Assembly: GCA_910577405.1 (NCBI GenBank)
Contig: CAJTMG010000008.1
Span: forward strand, 38,272 to 102,271
DNA: 64,000 nt
Source: an uncultured Oscillibacter sp.
GTDB lineage: Bacteria > Bacillota > Clostridia > Oscillospirales > Oscillospiraceae
Direction of reading: 5' to 3'
Numbering within the stretch: position 1 is the first letter of the stretch; each line of letters starts with the position of its first letter. The notes under the pieces are model-generated. The model worked only from the letters and a program-made list of their open reading frames with translations. It had not been told where the DNA came from and searched no databases. The position numbers and the translations under genes are program-made. Shown piece by piece: positions 58,471 to 64,000 of the stretch.

Positions 58471-58914
58471 CTATTCCTCCTCATCTTTGTCCGTCAGCCA
58501 CTTCAGGCACTCTCTCTTTGTCGGAAAGTCTTCCGTCCAAGCGTCGCCGTCCCGATTGTCGATTCCAGTAACCACGCTCCCCACCACGAAGAACAGACCG
58601 CGGGGTCTCCTGGTTTCGATGACCTGGTATCCCTGAATCTTGCTGATCTGCATGGGCTTCGCCGCCATCTTTCGGGGGCACCACCTGGGAGCCGTCTTGA
58701 TGTCGGGCTTATCGCTGCTCTCTTTGGTATATCCGATGAAGCAGGCCGCACGGTGGCTGCGGGGGCAAATCAGCTCAAAGGCTGCCAAGGCGTCCGAGTG
58801 CTTGCAAAAGCACTCTCCGCGAGGTCTGGTCATGTGGTCGTTGTTGCGGGTGTATCTTGCACGGCCATCCAGCTTCATAAACGGGCAGGCCGCGCAGCGG
58901 ACATCACTTTTCAT
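58471..58914 (-). CDS. Cysteine-rich element protein
   Basis: 147 residues; the first ~65 hold CAACPF, CFCKHSD, ICPRSHRAAC, suggesting a zinc-binding module. The ATG 7 nt after GGAGAGG was preferred to a TTG two codons earlier. Function unknown. Confidence 0.65.
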   Translation of the reverse strand: MKSDVRCAACPFMKLDGRARYTRNNDHMTRPRGECFCKHSDALAAFELICPRSHRAACFIGYTKESSDKPDIKTAPRWCPRKMAAKPMQISKIQGYQVIETRRPRGLFFVVGSVVTGIDNRDGDAWTEDFPTKRECLKWLTDKDEEE

Positions 58915-58916
58915 AT

Positions 58917-59408
58917 TCAATCCTCTCCTTCCTGGTAGTCATAGTCGATGCAGCCCTCTTCGTCGGTGATGCGGGCTTTCCGCTCATGGACCAGCGCAAA
59001 CCGGCACTCTCCGCCGTGATTGAACTGGCAGGTGGAGGACTCGCACTCGATGCAGAGCTGCTTCAGGTAGACCATCTTGGCAAACTGGTCCGTTCTGTCG
59101 ATGCCGTCACCATACAGCAGGTAGGCCACACCCTTGCTGTGCCGCCGGTCGAACCAGTGCCAGATTTCCTCCCGGCTCACCCCAGGTCCCCAACCGAAAA
59201 ACTGCTCTTCAATGCACTCGGTCTCCGGGCTCATCGGAACATCGGCGAACTGACGCCACATCTCCTCCAGGGCCGTGTCGCGGTCCCGCAGGGTTTCGAT
59301 TTCCTCCAGACCATCGCGGATGGTTTCGTAGTCGGAGCTGCTGATGGCGTCCCTGTTATACAGCCCGTAGGCAGTATCAAACGCCTTACCTTTCAGCGCA
59401 GTTGTCAT
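58917..59408 (-). CDS. Element protein, unknown
   Basis: 163 residues from MTTALKGKAFD after GGTGGTG; overlaps its upstream neighbour by 4 nt. The C-terminal half has CIECESSTCQFNHGGEC, a likely metal site. It ends acidic (CIDYDYQEGED). Confidence 0.65.
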   Translation of the reverse strand: MTTALKGKAFDTAYGLYNRDAISSSDYETIRDGLEEIETLRDRDTALEEMWRQFADVPMSPETECIEEQFFGWGPGVSREEIWHWFDRRHSKGVAYLLYGDGIDRTDQFAKMVYLKQLCIECESSTCQFNHGGECRFALVHERKARITDEEGCIDYDYQEGED

Positions 59409-59782
59409 CCGAACACCACCTTCTCGAACAGGGCAAACTGGACAATACAATCGGCATCGTTGGCGTCGATGTCGCCGGCGTCGATGGAGTTGTCCTCAAC
59501 CTGCACATGGCAGCCCTGCTCAAAGTACAGCTTCACGCCGTTCAGGAACTTCTCCAGAGTCAGCTCCCACTTGTCGCTGCTCTCCGCATCATACAGGGTG
59601 AGCGAACCGCCGCGGCTGATCTGCTCGCTGGCGTACTCGCCCAGGTACTCACCGACAACCTTAGCCTTCCGGCACCAGTAGTTGATTCCGCCTTCCAGGG
59701 CAGTCACCATGATGTCGTCGATGTCCTGCTGTGTCAGGTTGACCTCAATCTGAGGCCGGACTGTGAACTTCTTCTCGCTCAT
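59405..59782 (-). CDS. Element protein, unknown
   Basis: 125 residues from MSEKKFTVRPQ after GAGGAGTG. NLTQQDIDDIMVTALEGGIN, WCRKAKVV and SRGGSLTLYDAE form a recurrent pattern that I associate with phage and conjugative-element hypotheticals, without a function. Coupled on both sides by 4-nt overlaps. Confidence 0.68.
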   Translation of the reverse strand: MSEKKFTVRPQIEVNLTQQDIDDIMVTALEGGINYWCRKAKVVGEYLGEYASEQISRGGSLTLYDAESSDKWELTLEKFLNGVKLYFEQGCHVQVEDNSIDAGDIDANDADCIVQFALFEKVVFG

Positions 59783-60330
59783 GCCAAACACTCCTCTCTT
59801 GTAATTCTGCCAGAGGTCCAGGCTCCCTTGTAGGTTCCGATACCGGGGAGCACTTCCAGCAGACACCGCTTGATGCCGTCCAGGTAATTCAGGTGGTGCC
59901 GCCCCTGAAGCCCGCTCAGGTGGTCATCGTAAGGGTCCTCCTTCTGAAGTAGCTCCACAGCCAGCGACCACTCGTTATCCTCCAACGCGATGTAGAACAG
60001 CTTGCTTTCCAGCAGGACCCGCTTGGAGCTGCCGCCAAACCCAGGCTCAGTGAGCCATGTATCCTTCGCAGGCCGCTCGAAGCTGGGGAACATCCGGGTG
60101 AAGCCCTCGATGAAGCACTCCAGGATGTCGCTTTCTTCTTCCCTCGTTCCCCACTCGTCGAAGGACCACTCCCCGCCGGTAAGCTCCTGGCAGCTCAGAT
60201 TCTTCAGCAACCGGGTCTCGAACTCCTCGTCGCTGTCCGGCTCATCCCGGCGGTAAACGTGGAAGTCGTCATTGTCGATGTAGTACAGGCCCTCATATTT
60301 GCCTGTCACGCAGACATTACCGCGTCCCAT
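59779..60330 (-). CDS. Element protein, unknown
   Basis: 183 residues, acidic (DEPDSDEEFETR), beginning MGRGNVCVTGKYEGLYYID. GGGCTGAGT-type ribosome region is preceded by GAGGAGG. Family not recognised. Confidence 0.62.
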   Translation of the reverse strand: MGRGNVCVTGKYEGLYYIDNDDFHVYRRDEPDSDEEFETRLLKNLSCQELTGGEWSFDEWGTREEESDILECFIEGFTRMFPSFERPAKDTWLTEPGFGGSSKRVLLESKLFYIALEDNEWSLAVELLQKEDPYDDHLSGLQGRHHLNYLDGIKRCLLEVLPGIGTYKGAWTSGRITREECLA

Positions 60331-60332
60331 AC

Positions 60333-60599
60333 TCAGCCCTCCTCGCTATCGAAACCGCGGACCATGCCCCACTCATTCAAAGGCAGAGGGGCCTCACCAG
60401 CCATGTCAAGCATAGCCTCATCCATGCCGCAGACGTTGCAGATGTGAACATCGACCCTCCGGCTAAGCGAGTTCTCCACCAGCCTGCCCCTCATGCGCGG
60501 ATGCCCGCAACGAGGGCACGGAAGGCCGACCGCCAGCCCTTTCTCCTGCATCCTCCCCACGCCTTCCAGCATCTGTCTGGCCTGTTCAATCGTTCGCAT
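60333..60599 (-). CDS. Zinc-ribbon element protein
   Basis: 88 residues from MRTIEQARQML after AAAGGAG. CPRCG and CNVCG, 30 residues apart, form a zinc ribbon. It may bind nucleic acid or a partner protein. Confidence 0.68.
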   Translation of the reverse strand: MRTIEQARQMLEGVGRMQEKGLAVGLPCPRCGHPRMRGRLVENSLSRRVDVHICNVCGMDEAMLDMAGEAPLPLNEWGMVRGFDSEEG

Positions 60600-60612
60600 A
60601 CGTTGCTCCTTT

Positions 60613-61002
60613 CTACGCATTACGGGCATTCTCGGCCCACTCATCCGCTTCCTCGCGGGTCTCGAAGTAGTCGTTGTACTCATCGAAGTTCTTTCCCTCG
60701 ACCGACGTGCTCTCAGGCTTCTCGGCAGCCTTCACGGCGTAGACGCTCACGGCCACCCTGCCGTCATCAAAGTATTTCTGGCAGACCCGCCAGAAGGTCC
60801 TCTCCTCTCCATCCTCGCGGACCAGCAGGTCGTGGATGATGTACTCCCGGCCCTCGACGTCCCTGAACTTCATCATACTAAGGCGACCAGGCTCTGGGGT
60901 GCGGCTCTTGATGAACCGCTGGGCCGCCTCCAGGCTGCTGTACGCTTCCTGGGACAGCTTCTCGATGCCGTCGGTGCGGACGGCTACCGCATACACTCTC
61001 AT
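60613..61002 (-). CDS. Element protein, unknown
   Basis: 129 residues, beginning MRVYAVAVRTDGIEKL and ending in an acidic helix (TREEADEWAENARN). Alternating strands suggest a small alpha/beta fold. Not recognised. Confidence 0.62.
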   Translation of the reverse strand: MRVYAVAVRTDGIEKLSQEAYSSLEAAQRFIKSRTPEPGRLSMMKFRDVEGREYIIHDLLVREDGEERTFWRVCQKYFDDGRVAVSVYAVKAAEKPESTSVEGKNFDEYNDYFETREEADEWAENARNA

Positions 61003-61015
61003 GGTTCGTTCCTCC

Positions 61016-61579
61016 TCACTTCATCTTGTGGAGGGCGTACACCCGCTGATTCTTCAGCGGCACCACCCTTTCCTCAAACTCTTCGTCGCTCATCGGGAGC
61101 AGGTAGAACCGGAGCTCATCCAGCTCCCCGGCCTCGTTGTAGAGCTTCCGGCCGTACAGCACATGGTCAGCCCCGGTCTCAGCCAGCAGCTTCCGGGCCT
61201 CAACTTCAAGCCGCTGGAGGTTCCCCTGCATCTTGCTCCGGGACATATATCCAGACTCTACCGGGCCCACTTTGGGCCAGTAGGACCAGCGAACAAATGG
61301 CTCTTTCTCTCCCTGCACCTCCTTCTCCGGCCATACAGCAGAATCGCCGAACTGACACAGGCAGCCGAGCCAGTAGGACGGCCCAGGGGCGGCGCGATGA
61401 TAGCTCTCGTTCTCGATGTACTTTTTGGCCTCTTCCAGCTTGGCAGCAAACTCGTCATAGCTGGATTTCATAGCGAACTTGTAGCAGTCCTTGCGTCCCT
61501 GCGAGAACGCATCATAGTCGAAAGTGTCGCCCATAATCGACCGCAGAGACTGCACATTCATCGTAAGCTCAATACTCAT
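61016..61579 (-). CDS. Element protein, unknown
   Basis: 187 residues from MSIELTMNVQSL; the start two codons into the longest frame leaves 6 nt after GAGGAG. Helical N-terminal half, Trp-rich middle (PSYWLGCLCQFGDSAVWPE). Not recognised. Confidence 0.62.
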   Translation of the reverse strand: MSIELTMNVQSLRSIMGDTFDYDAFSQGRKDCYKFAMKSSYDEFAAKLEEAKKYIENESYHRAAPGPSYWLGCLCQFGDSAVWPEKEVQGEKEPFVRWSYWPKVGPVESGYMSRSKMQGNLQRLEVEARKLLAETGADHVLYGRKLYNEAGELDELRFYLLPMSDEEFEERVVPLKNQRVYALHKMK

Positions 61580-61607
61580 GGTCATCTCCTCTTTCTCGTA
61601 TCAGGCA

Positions 61608-61641
61608 CCCAGCACCTGGGGCAGTCGCTCCGGGTGCTGGG
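61608..61641. repeat. Intercistronic hairpin within the right element unit
   Basis: A perfect 9-bp inverted repeat (CCCAGCACC with GGTGCTGGG) with a 16-nt loop, no T-run. It may protect or process the polycistronic message. Confidence 0.5.
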
Positions 61642-61654
61642 CATCGTTGATTGC

Positions 61655-61999
61655 TTACTTGAAGCAGATGGTGTATCCCATCTTGATGAGCTCCCGGACC
61701 TGCGTAAGTGCCGTGAAGTGGAGCATATCGCCCTTCAACTCATAGCTACACATGAAGCCCCACTCCTCCTCGTCGCTCTTGCGAATCTCGAAGATGTAGC
61801 TCTCCGGTCCGTCCTCGATGGGCTGATACCGGATGCGGCAGATCGGCCGCTCCATCTCGCACACCGCATCGTCGATGATGTCTTCCAGGTAGGCACCGAG
61901 CTTATCGCTGGCGATCTCGCTGAGCTTGCCGAAGGCGGGGTCCAGCCCCTTCCTCTCGACCTCCTCAAAAAACAGGTCCGTCTTTTTCATGTTGCTCAT
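61655..61999 (-). CDS. Element protein, unknown
   Basis: 114 residues from MSNMKKTDLFFEE after AAAGGAGA. Helical N-terminus and a beta C-terminus (RIRYQPIEDGPESYIFEI). Not recognised. Confidence 0.62.
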   Translation of the reverse strand: MSNMKKTDLFFEEVERKGLDPAFGKLSEIASDKLGAYLEDIIDDAVCEMERPICRIRYQPIEDGPESYIFEIRKSDEEEWGFMCSYELKGDMLHFTALTQVRELIKMGYTICFK

Positions 62000-62012
62000 G
62001 CTGTGTCTCCTT

Positions 62013-62186
62013 TCATTCGTCGTAATCTTCGTCCTCCCAGTCGGGGAGGCTGTCCAGGAACCGCTGGATAAACGGGATATGCGGGAACACATAGTCGGCA
62101 ATCAGGCAGCCGACGCACAGGATAAGCAGGTAGCCCGTCAGGATGGCGAGGTCTACCACCGCTTCCTCCATCAGCTCAGGTGTCAA
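62013..62186 (-). CDS. Small membrane element protein (TTG start)
   Basis: 57 residues with a single membrane helix (VDLAILTGYLLILCVGCLIA) and an acidic tail (DWEDEDYDE). The start chosen is a TTG about 8 nt after GGGGGTGA; an ATG five codons later lacks a site. It is the only membrane protein recognised in the cluster. Confidence 0.55.
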   Translation of the reverse strand: MTPELMEEAVVDLAILTGYLLILCVGCLIADYVFPHIPFIQRFLDSLPDWEDEDYDE

Positions 62187-62200
62187 TCGGCTCACCCCCT

Positions 62201-62833
62201 TCAAGCCACCAAATGCTTCCAGCCGGGGGTCTTGCCAACGAACCCAGCCCACTCCCAGTCCCGCCGGCTAAACAGATACCGGAAATGGCGCGGCATGGAG
62301 TTTACGGCAAAGTTGCGAATGGCCTGCTTCCGCTCCCGGCCGGTCACAAGCCTTGCCTCCCAGCCGATGACCTCGACATATTCGGCGTTCAGGAAGACCC
62401 GCTCTCCGGCCACCTCGATGCCCACACGCTCCTCATCCATCCGGCTGTACTGGTTATACCGGGCACCGACCCAGAACACCACGCCTTCGGTCCCCTTTGG
62501 CACCTTTCGGCCTCGGATCACCCTCACTGTGTCGCCCTTCTGGACCTTCTTGGCGTTGGAGGGATTGGTGCGGAGGTCGAAGTGCTCTCTCCCCAGACGC
62601 TTGTACCAGCGGTACACCTCCCGCAGCACTTCCGGGGTGGCGTCAATCTCAGCGCGACCGCCGCCGCCGGCTCTGGTGGTGTCGTACTCGACCTCAACCA
62701 GTTTCTGCTTCTCCCTGTCCCAGCAAATGGCGTACCAGTCAGAGTCGTTCAGCCCGTTGCGCTCATATGTGCTGAGGACACAGCCCACATACTCAGGCTC
62801 GGTCTTGCCATAGATACCAGCGATAACTGCCAT
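62201..62833 (-). CDS. KOW-motif element protein
   Basis: 210 residues. A central KOW-like segment (VQKGDTVRVIRGRKVPKGTE, GVVFWVG) suggests RNA or ribosome/polymerase contact. The N-terminal ~70 residues form a beta-rich unit. Family not recognised beyond the motif. Confidence 0.65.
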   Translation of the reverse strand: MAVIAGIYGKTEPEYVGCVLSTYERNGLNDSDWYAICWDREKQKLVEVEYDTTRAGGGGRAEIDATPEVLREVYRWYKRLGREHFDLRTNPSNAKKVQKGDTVRVIRGRKVPKGTEGVVFWVGARYNQYSRMDEERVGIEVAGERVFLNAEYVEVIGWEARLVTGRERKQAIRNFAVNSMPRHFRYLFSRRDWEWAGFVGKTPGWKHLVA

Positions 62834-62850
62834 TTCAAGCCCCCCCTTCC

Positions 62851-63168
62851 CTACACCAGATACGGCAGTTCATACTTCACGAAGTCGGCCGCCAGCCTCG
62901 CGGCCTCAGCCTCCAGGTCCACCACCCAACCGTGCAGGTAGCCGTCGCGGGCTTCGCGGTTCTCCCAGTTCTCCCGGCTCAGGCCGATGCTGTCGATGAC
63001 CATGTAGCCGTCGTGGTCGATACCGAACAGCGGCTCGCCATACTTCTGCATCCACTCGGCCTCGTCCTTCAGCTCCTCATCACCGGCCTTGGCGACGTAC
63101 TCGACCGTGCAGCGGTCGAAGTTGTAGCGGAACAGCTTGCCGTCCAGCTTGTAAACCTTGCTCTTCAT
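62851..63168 (-). CDS. Element protein, unknown
   Basis: 105 residues from MKSKVYKLDGKLF after GGGAGG. Beta-hairpin start, then helices; LFGIDHDGYMVIDSIGLS mid-protein. Not recognised. Confidence 0.62.
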   Translation of the reverse strand: MKSKVYKLDGKLFRYNFDRCTVEYVAKAGDEELKDEAEWMQKYGEPLFGIDHDGYMVIDSIGLSRENWENREARDGYLHGWVVDLEAEAARLAADFVKYELPYLV

Positions 63169-63227
63169 ATCATTACCTCCCGGCCTCTCGGCCTGTTTCA
63201 TTCGTTTTCGGGGACTGACTTCCCACG

Positions 63228-63273
63228 ACTGCGGGCCTTCGGCTTGCTCCCGGTATTCCGGGAGCTCCGCAGT
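63228..63273 (-). ncRNA. Nested hairpin in the leader between two element genes
   Basis: Outer stem ACTGCGG with CCGCAGT and inner stem GCTCCCGG with CCGGGAGC (4-nt loop), separated by a purine-rich internal bulge on one side. It lies in a 132-nt untranslated gap without other features. Possible structured leader or cis-regulatory RNA. Confidence 0.4.
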
Positions 63274-63300
63274 TTCGGCCGGTTGTCATCCGGCTCTCAT

Positions 63301-63501
63301 TCAGGCGGGCAATTCAGATGCTGTGGTGGGATTTCCGTATTTTTCTTTCACCCACGCATCCGTCACGGCCTCCAGCTTCTTCAGGAGTTCCTTACTGTCA
63401 ACCTTGTAATCTTGGCAAATTTTTTTCGTCAGCCCCTCCAGCCCAATGAAAATGCCCTCCAGCGCATAGATTTCGTCAATCGTCAAGGTGTCGATTGTCA
63501 T
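63301..63501 (-). CDS. First gene of the right element unit, unknown
   Basis: 66 residues from MTIDTLTIDEIYA; AAAGGA lies 8 nt before this ATG, while an ATG 3 codons upstream is too close. Helical, lysine-rich C-terminus (KDSKELLKKLEAVTDAW-like). It lies behind the promoter at 63573. Confidence 0.65.
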   Translation of the reverse strand: MTIDTLTIDEIYALEGIFIGLEGLTKKICQDYKVDSKELLKKLEAVTDAWVKEKYGNPTTASELPA

Positions 63502-63542
63502 AACTTTCATCCTTTCTGGCCTTTCAGCCCTCTGCTCAAATT

Positions 63543-63559
63543 CTTACCGTCTTGGTAAG
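63543..63559. promoter_or_regulatory. Second palindromic operator, right element unit
   Basis: CTTACC-GTCTT-GGTAAG, a perfect 6-bp inverted repeat just past the predicted transcription start. Confidence 0.65.
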
Positions 63560-63572
63560 TTTCAGTGTCATC

Positions 63573-63601
63573 ATTCTAACTTACCGACACGGTAATGTCA
63601 A
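63573..63601 (-). promoter_or_regulatory. Promoter with embedded palindrome, right element unit
   Basis: Reverse-strand TTGACA and TAGAAT with a 17-nt spacer holding TTACCG-TGT-CGGTAA. It is nearly identical to the promoter at 57831. Repression by occupancy of the spacer is likely. Confidence 0.85.
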
Positions 63602-63690
63602 GTCAAAAATTGATTTTTTTCAAAATATTTTTCTCAATCAACTTATGGCTTTATTTCCACTATTTCTAATGTATATTGCCAATTTTGAGC

Positions 63691-63756
63691 AAAAAAAGAA
63701 CGCCCTCTCACCAGATGCAGGAGACTCTTGCCTGCTCCGTTCTGGTAAGAGGGCGT
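63691..63756 (-). terminator. Large terminator hairpin upstream of the right unit
   Basis: CGCCCTCT-C-ACCAG pairs with CTGGT-A-AGAGGGCG (13 bp with one mismatch); on the reverse strand the stem is followed by TTCTTTTTTT. It would stop a reverse-strand transcript arriving from beyond the window. Confidence 0.7.
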
Positions 63757-63809
63757 ATTTCGCACTGTGGTTCGTTTTAAGGGCGCTTTCCGTATTGGTA
63801 AGTATTTTT

Positions 63810-64000
63810 ATGGGTGAACAGCTTAGGACGCTGTTACGGGGTCTTATTTCGATTGTAGAGGGCATTTGTGCTTTCCGTGTTGGTGCGGATGCAATCCGCA
63901 CCGGAAACATCCCTGAAGCGGTGTCCGTGGGTGACGGATTTTGGTGCAAGTGCGACACGTTCGCATACAAACACTACTCCACAGGGAATAAAGCTCTGTG
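63810..64000 (+). CDS. Possible forward ORF running off the right edge
   Basis: An open frame of 63 codons starts MGEQLRTLLRGLISIVEGI and runs through AVSVGDGFWCKCDTF without a stop. It reads smoothly but has no ribosome site, and lies within the repeat cluster. It may be a gene start, a recombinase-leader peptide or chance. Confidence 0.3.
   Translation, partial: MGEQLRTLLRGLISIVEGICAFRVGADAIRTGNIPEAVSVGDGFWCKCDTFAYKHYSTGNKAL

Larger units (their letters stand above)
63547..63887. repeat. CCGTNTTGGTAAG repeat cluster
   Basis: Imperfect 13-nt copies in the same orientation: CCGTCTTGGTAAG (63547), CCGTTCTGGTAAG (63737), CCGTATTGGTAAG (63790) and CCGTGTTGGTGCG (63875). The first is part of a palindromic operator. 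They may be further regulator sites or iterons. Confidence 0.5.
53004..64000. mobile_element. Left part of an integrated element (right end outside window)
   Basis: An 11-kb block that begins inside cotJC and holds 26 small genes, all on the reverse strand, none housekeeping, mostly acidic and of unknown family. It has two duplicated promoter/operator units and DpnD/PcfM-like proteins known from conjugative elements and phages. No integrase, relaxase, capsid or replication gene is visible, so prophage versus conjugative element cannot be decided. Confidence 0.65.

Noticed and set aside
60836..62071. 411-codon forward ORF in the element
   Set aside because: It runs antisense through four reverse-strand genes that each have ribosome sites and coupled spacing.
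53053..63510. CRISPR array or tRNA genes in the accessory region
   Set aside because: No regularly spaced repeats of 24-40 nt and no cloverleaf with a TTC loop were seen on either strand.
63638..63970. 110-codon reverse ORF at the right edge
   Set aside because: It reads through the large terminator hairpin and the repeat cluster, lacks a ribosome site, and its composition looks like a spurious frame.

Overview
The window looks like a chromosome segment of a spore-forming, butyrate-producing member of the class Clostridia, most likely an Oscillospiraceae relative (Flavonifractor/Oscillibacter type). The reasons are a fairly high GC content, the complete spoIIIA operon, spoIVA and spoVM with a clostridial SipL (not SpoVID), an IspH-ribosomal S1 fusion, a PPi-type phosphofructokinase and a butyryl-CoA/4-hydroxybutyrate-type CoA-transferase. 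The taxonomic placement is inference; there is no rRNA gene here.

Layout. 0-5 kb: divergent glycolysis genes fba (cut by the window edge) and pfk, an ECF sigma/anti-sigma pair, coaX and ogt. 5-12 kb: spoIVA, an amino-acid ABC transporter, sipL and the 24-codon spoVM. 12-29 kb: one very long minus-strand gene string (18 genes, cdaA to rsgA) covering c-di-AMP synthesis, nucleotide metabolism, replication restart, translation and a PASTA kinase/phosphatase pair. 29-42 kb: Se/S-carrier pair, ispD/ispF/carD, the CoA-transferase, ispH-rpsA, plsC, cmk, a flavoprotein, an RpiR regulator, ispA, xseA/B, nusB and asp23. 42-47.5 kb: spoIIIAA-AH. 47.6-52.4 kb: an XRE regulator with two paralogous membrane proteins, a second ECF sigma/anti-sigma pair, and tyrS behind a T-box. 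52.4-53.0 kb: a cotJA-cotJB fusion followed by a cotJC that stops matching its family after about 32 codons.

From about 53.0 kb to the right edge the DNA is accessory: 26 small, mostly unrecognised minus-strand genes in two transcription units of 13 each. Both units are driven by nearly identical strong promoters with a palindromic operator between -35 and -10. I read this as the left end of an integrated element that interrupts the spore-coat gene cotJC. Its recombinase and right end lie outside the window.

How the genes work together: SpoVM, SpoIVA and SipL form the base on which the spore coat is built. The SpoIIIA proteins form the mother-cell side of the feeding channel, and CotJ proteins are coat components. 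The spoIVA, sipL and spoIIIAA loci carry the same sigma-E-like promoter (-10 CATAGAGT, 14-nt spacer).
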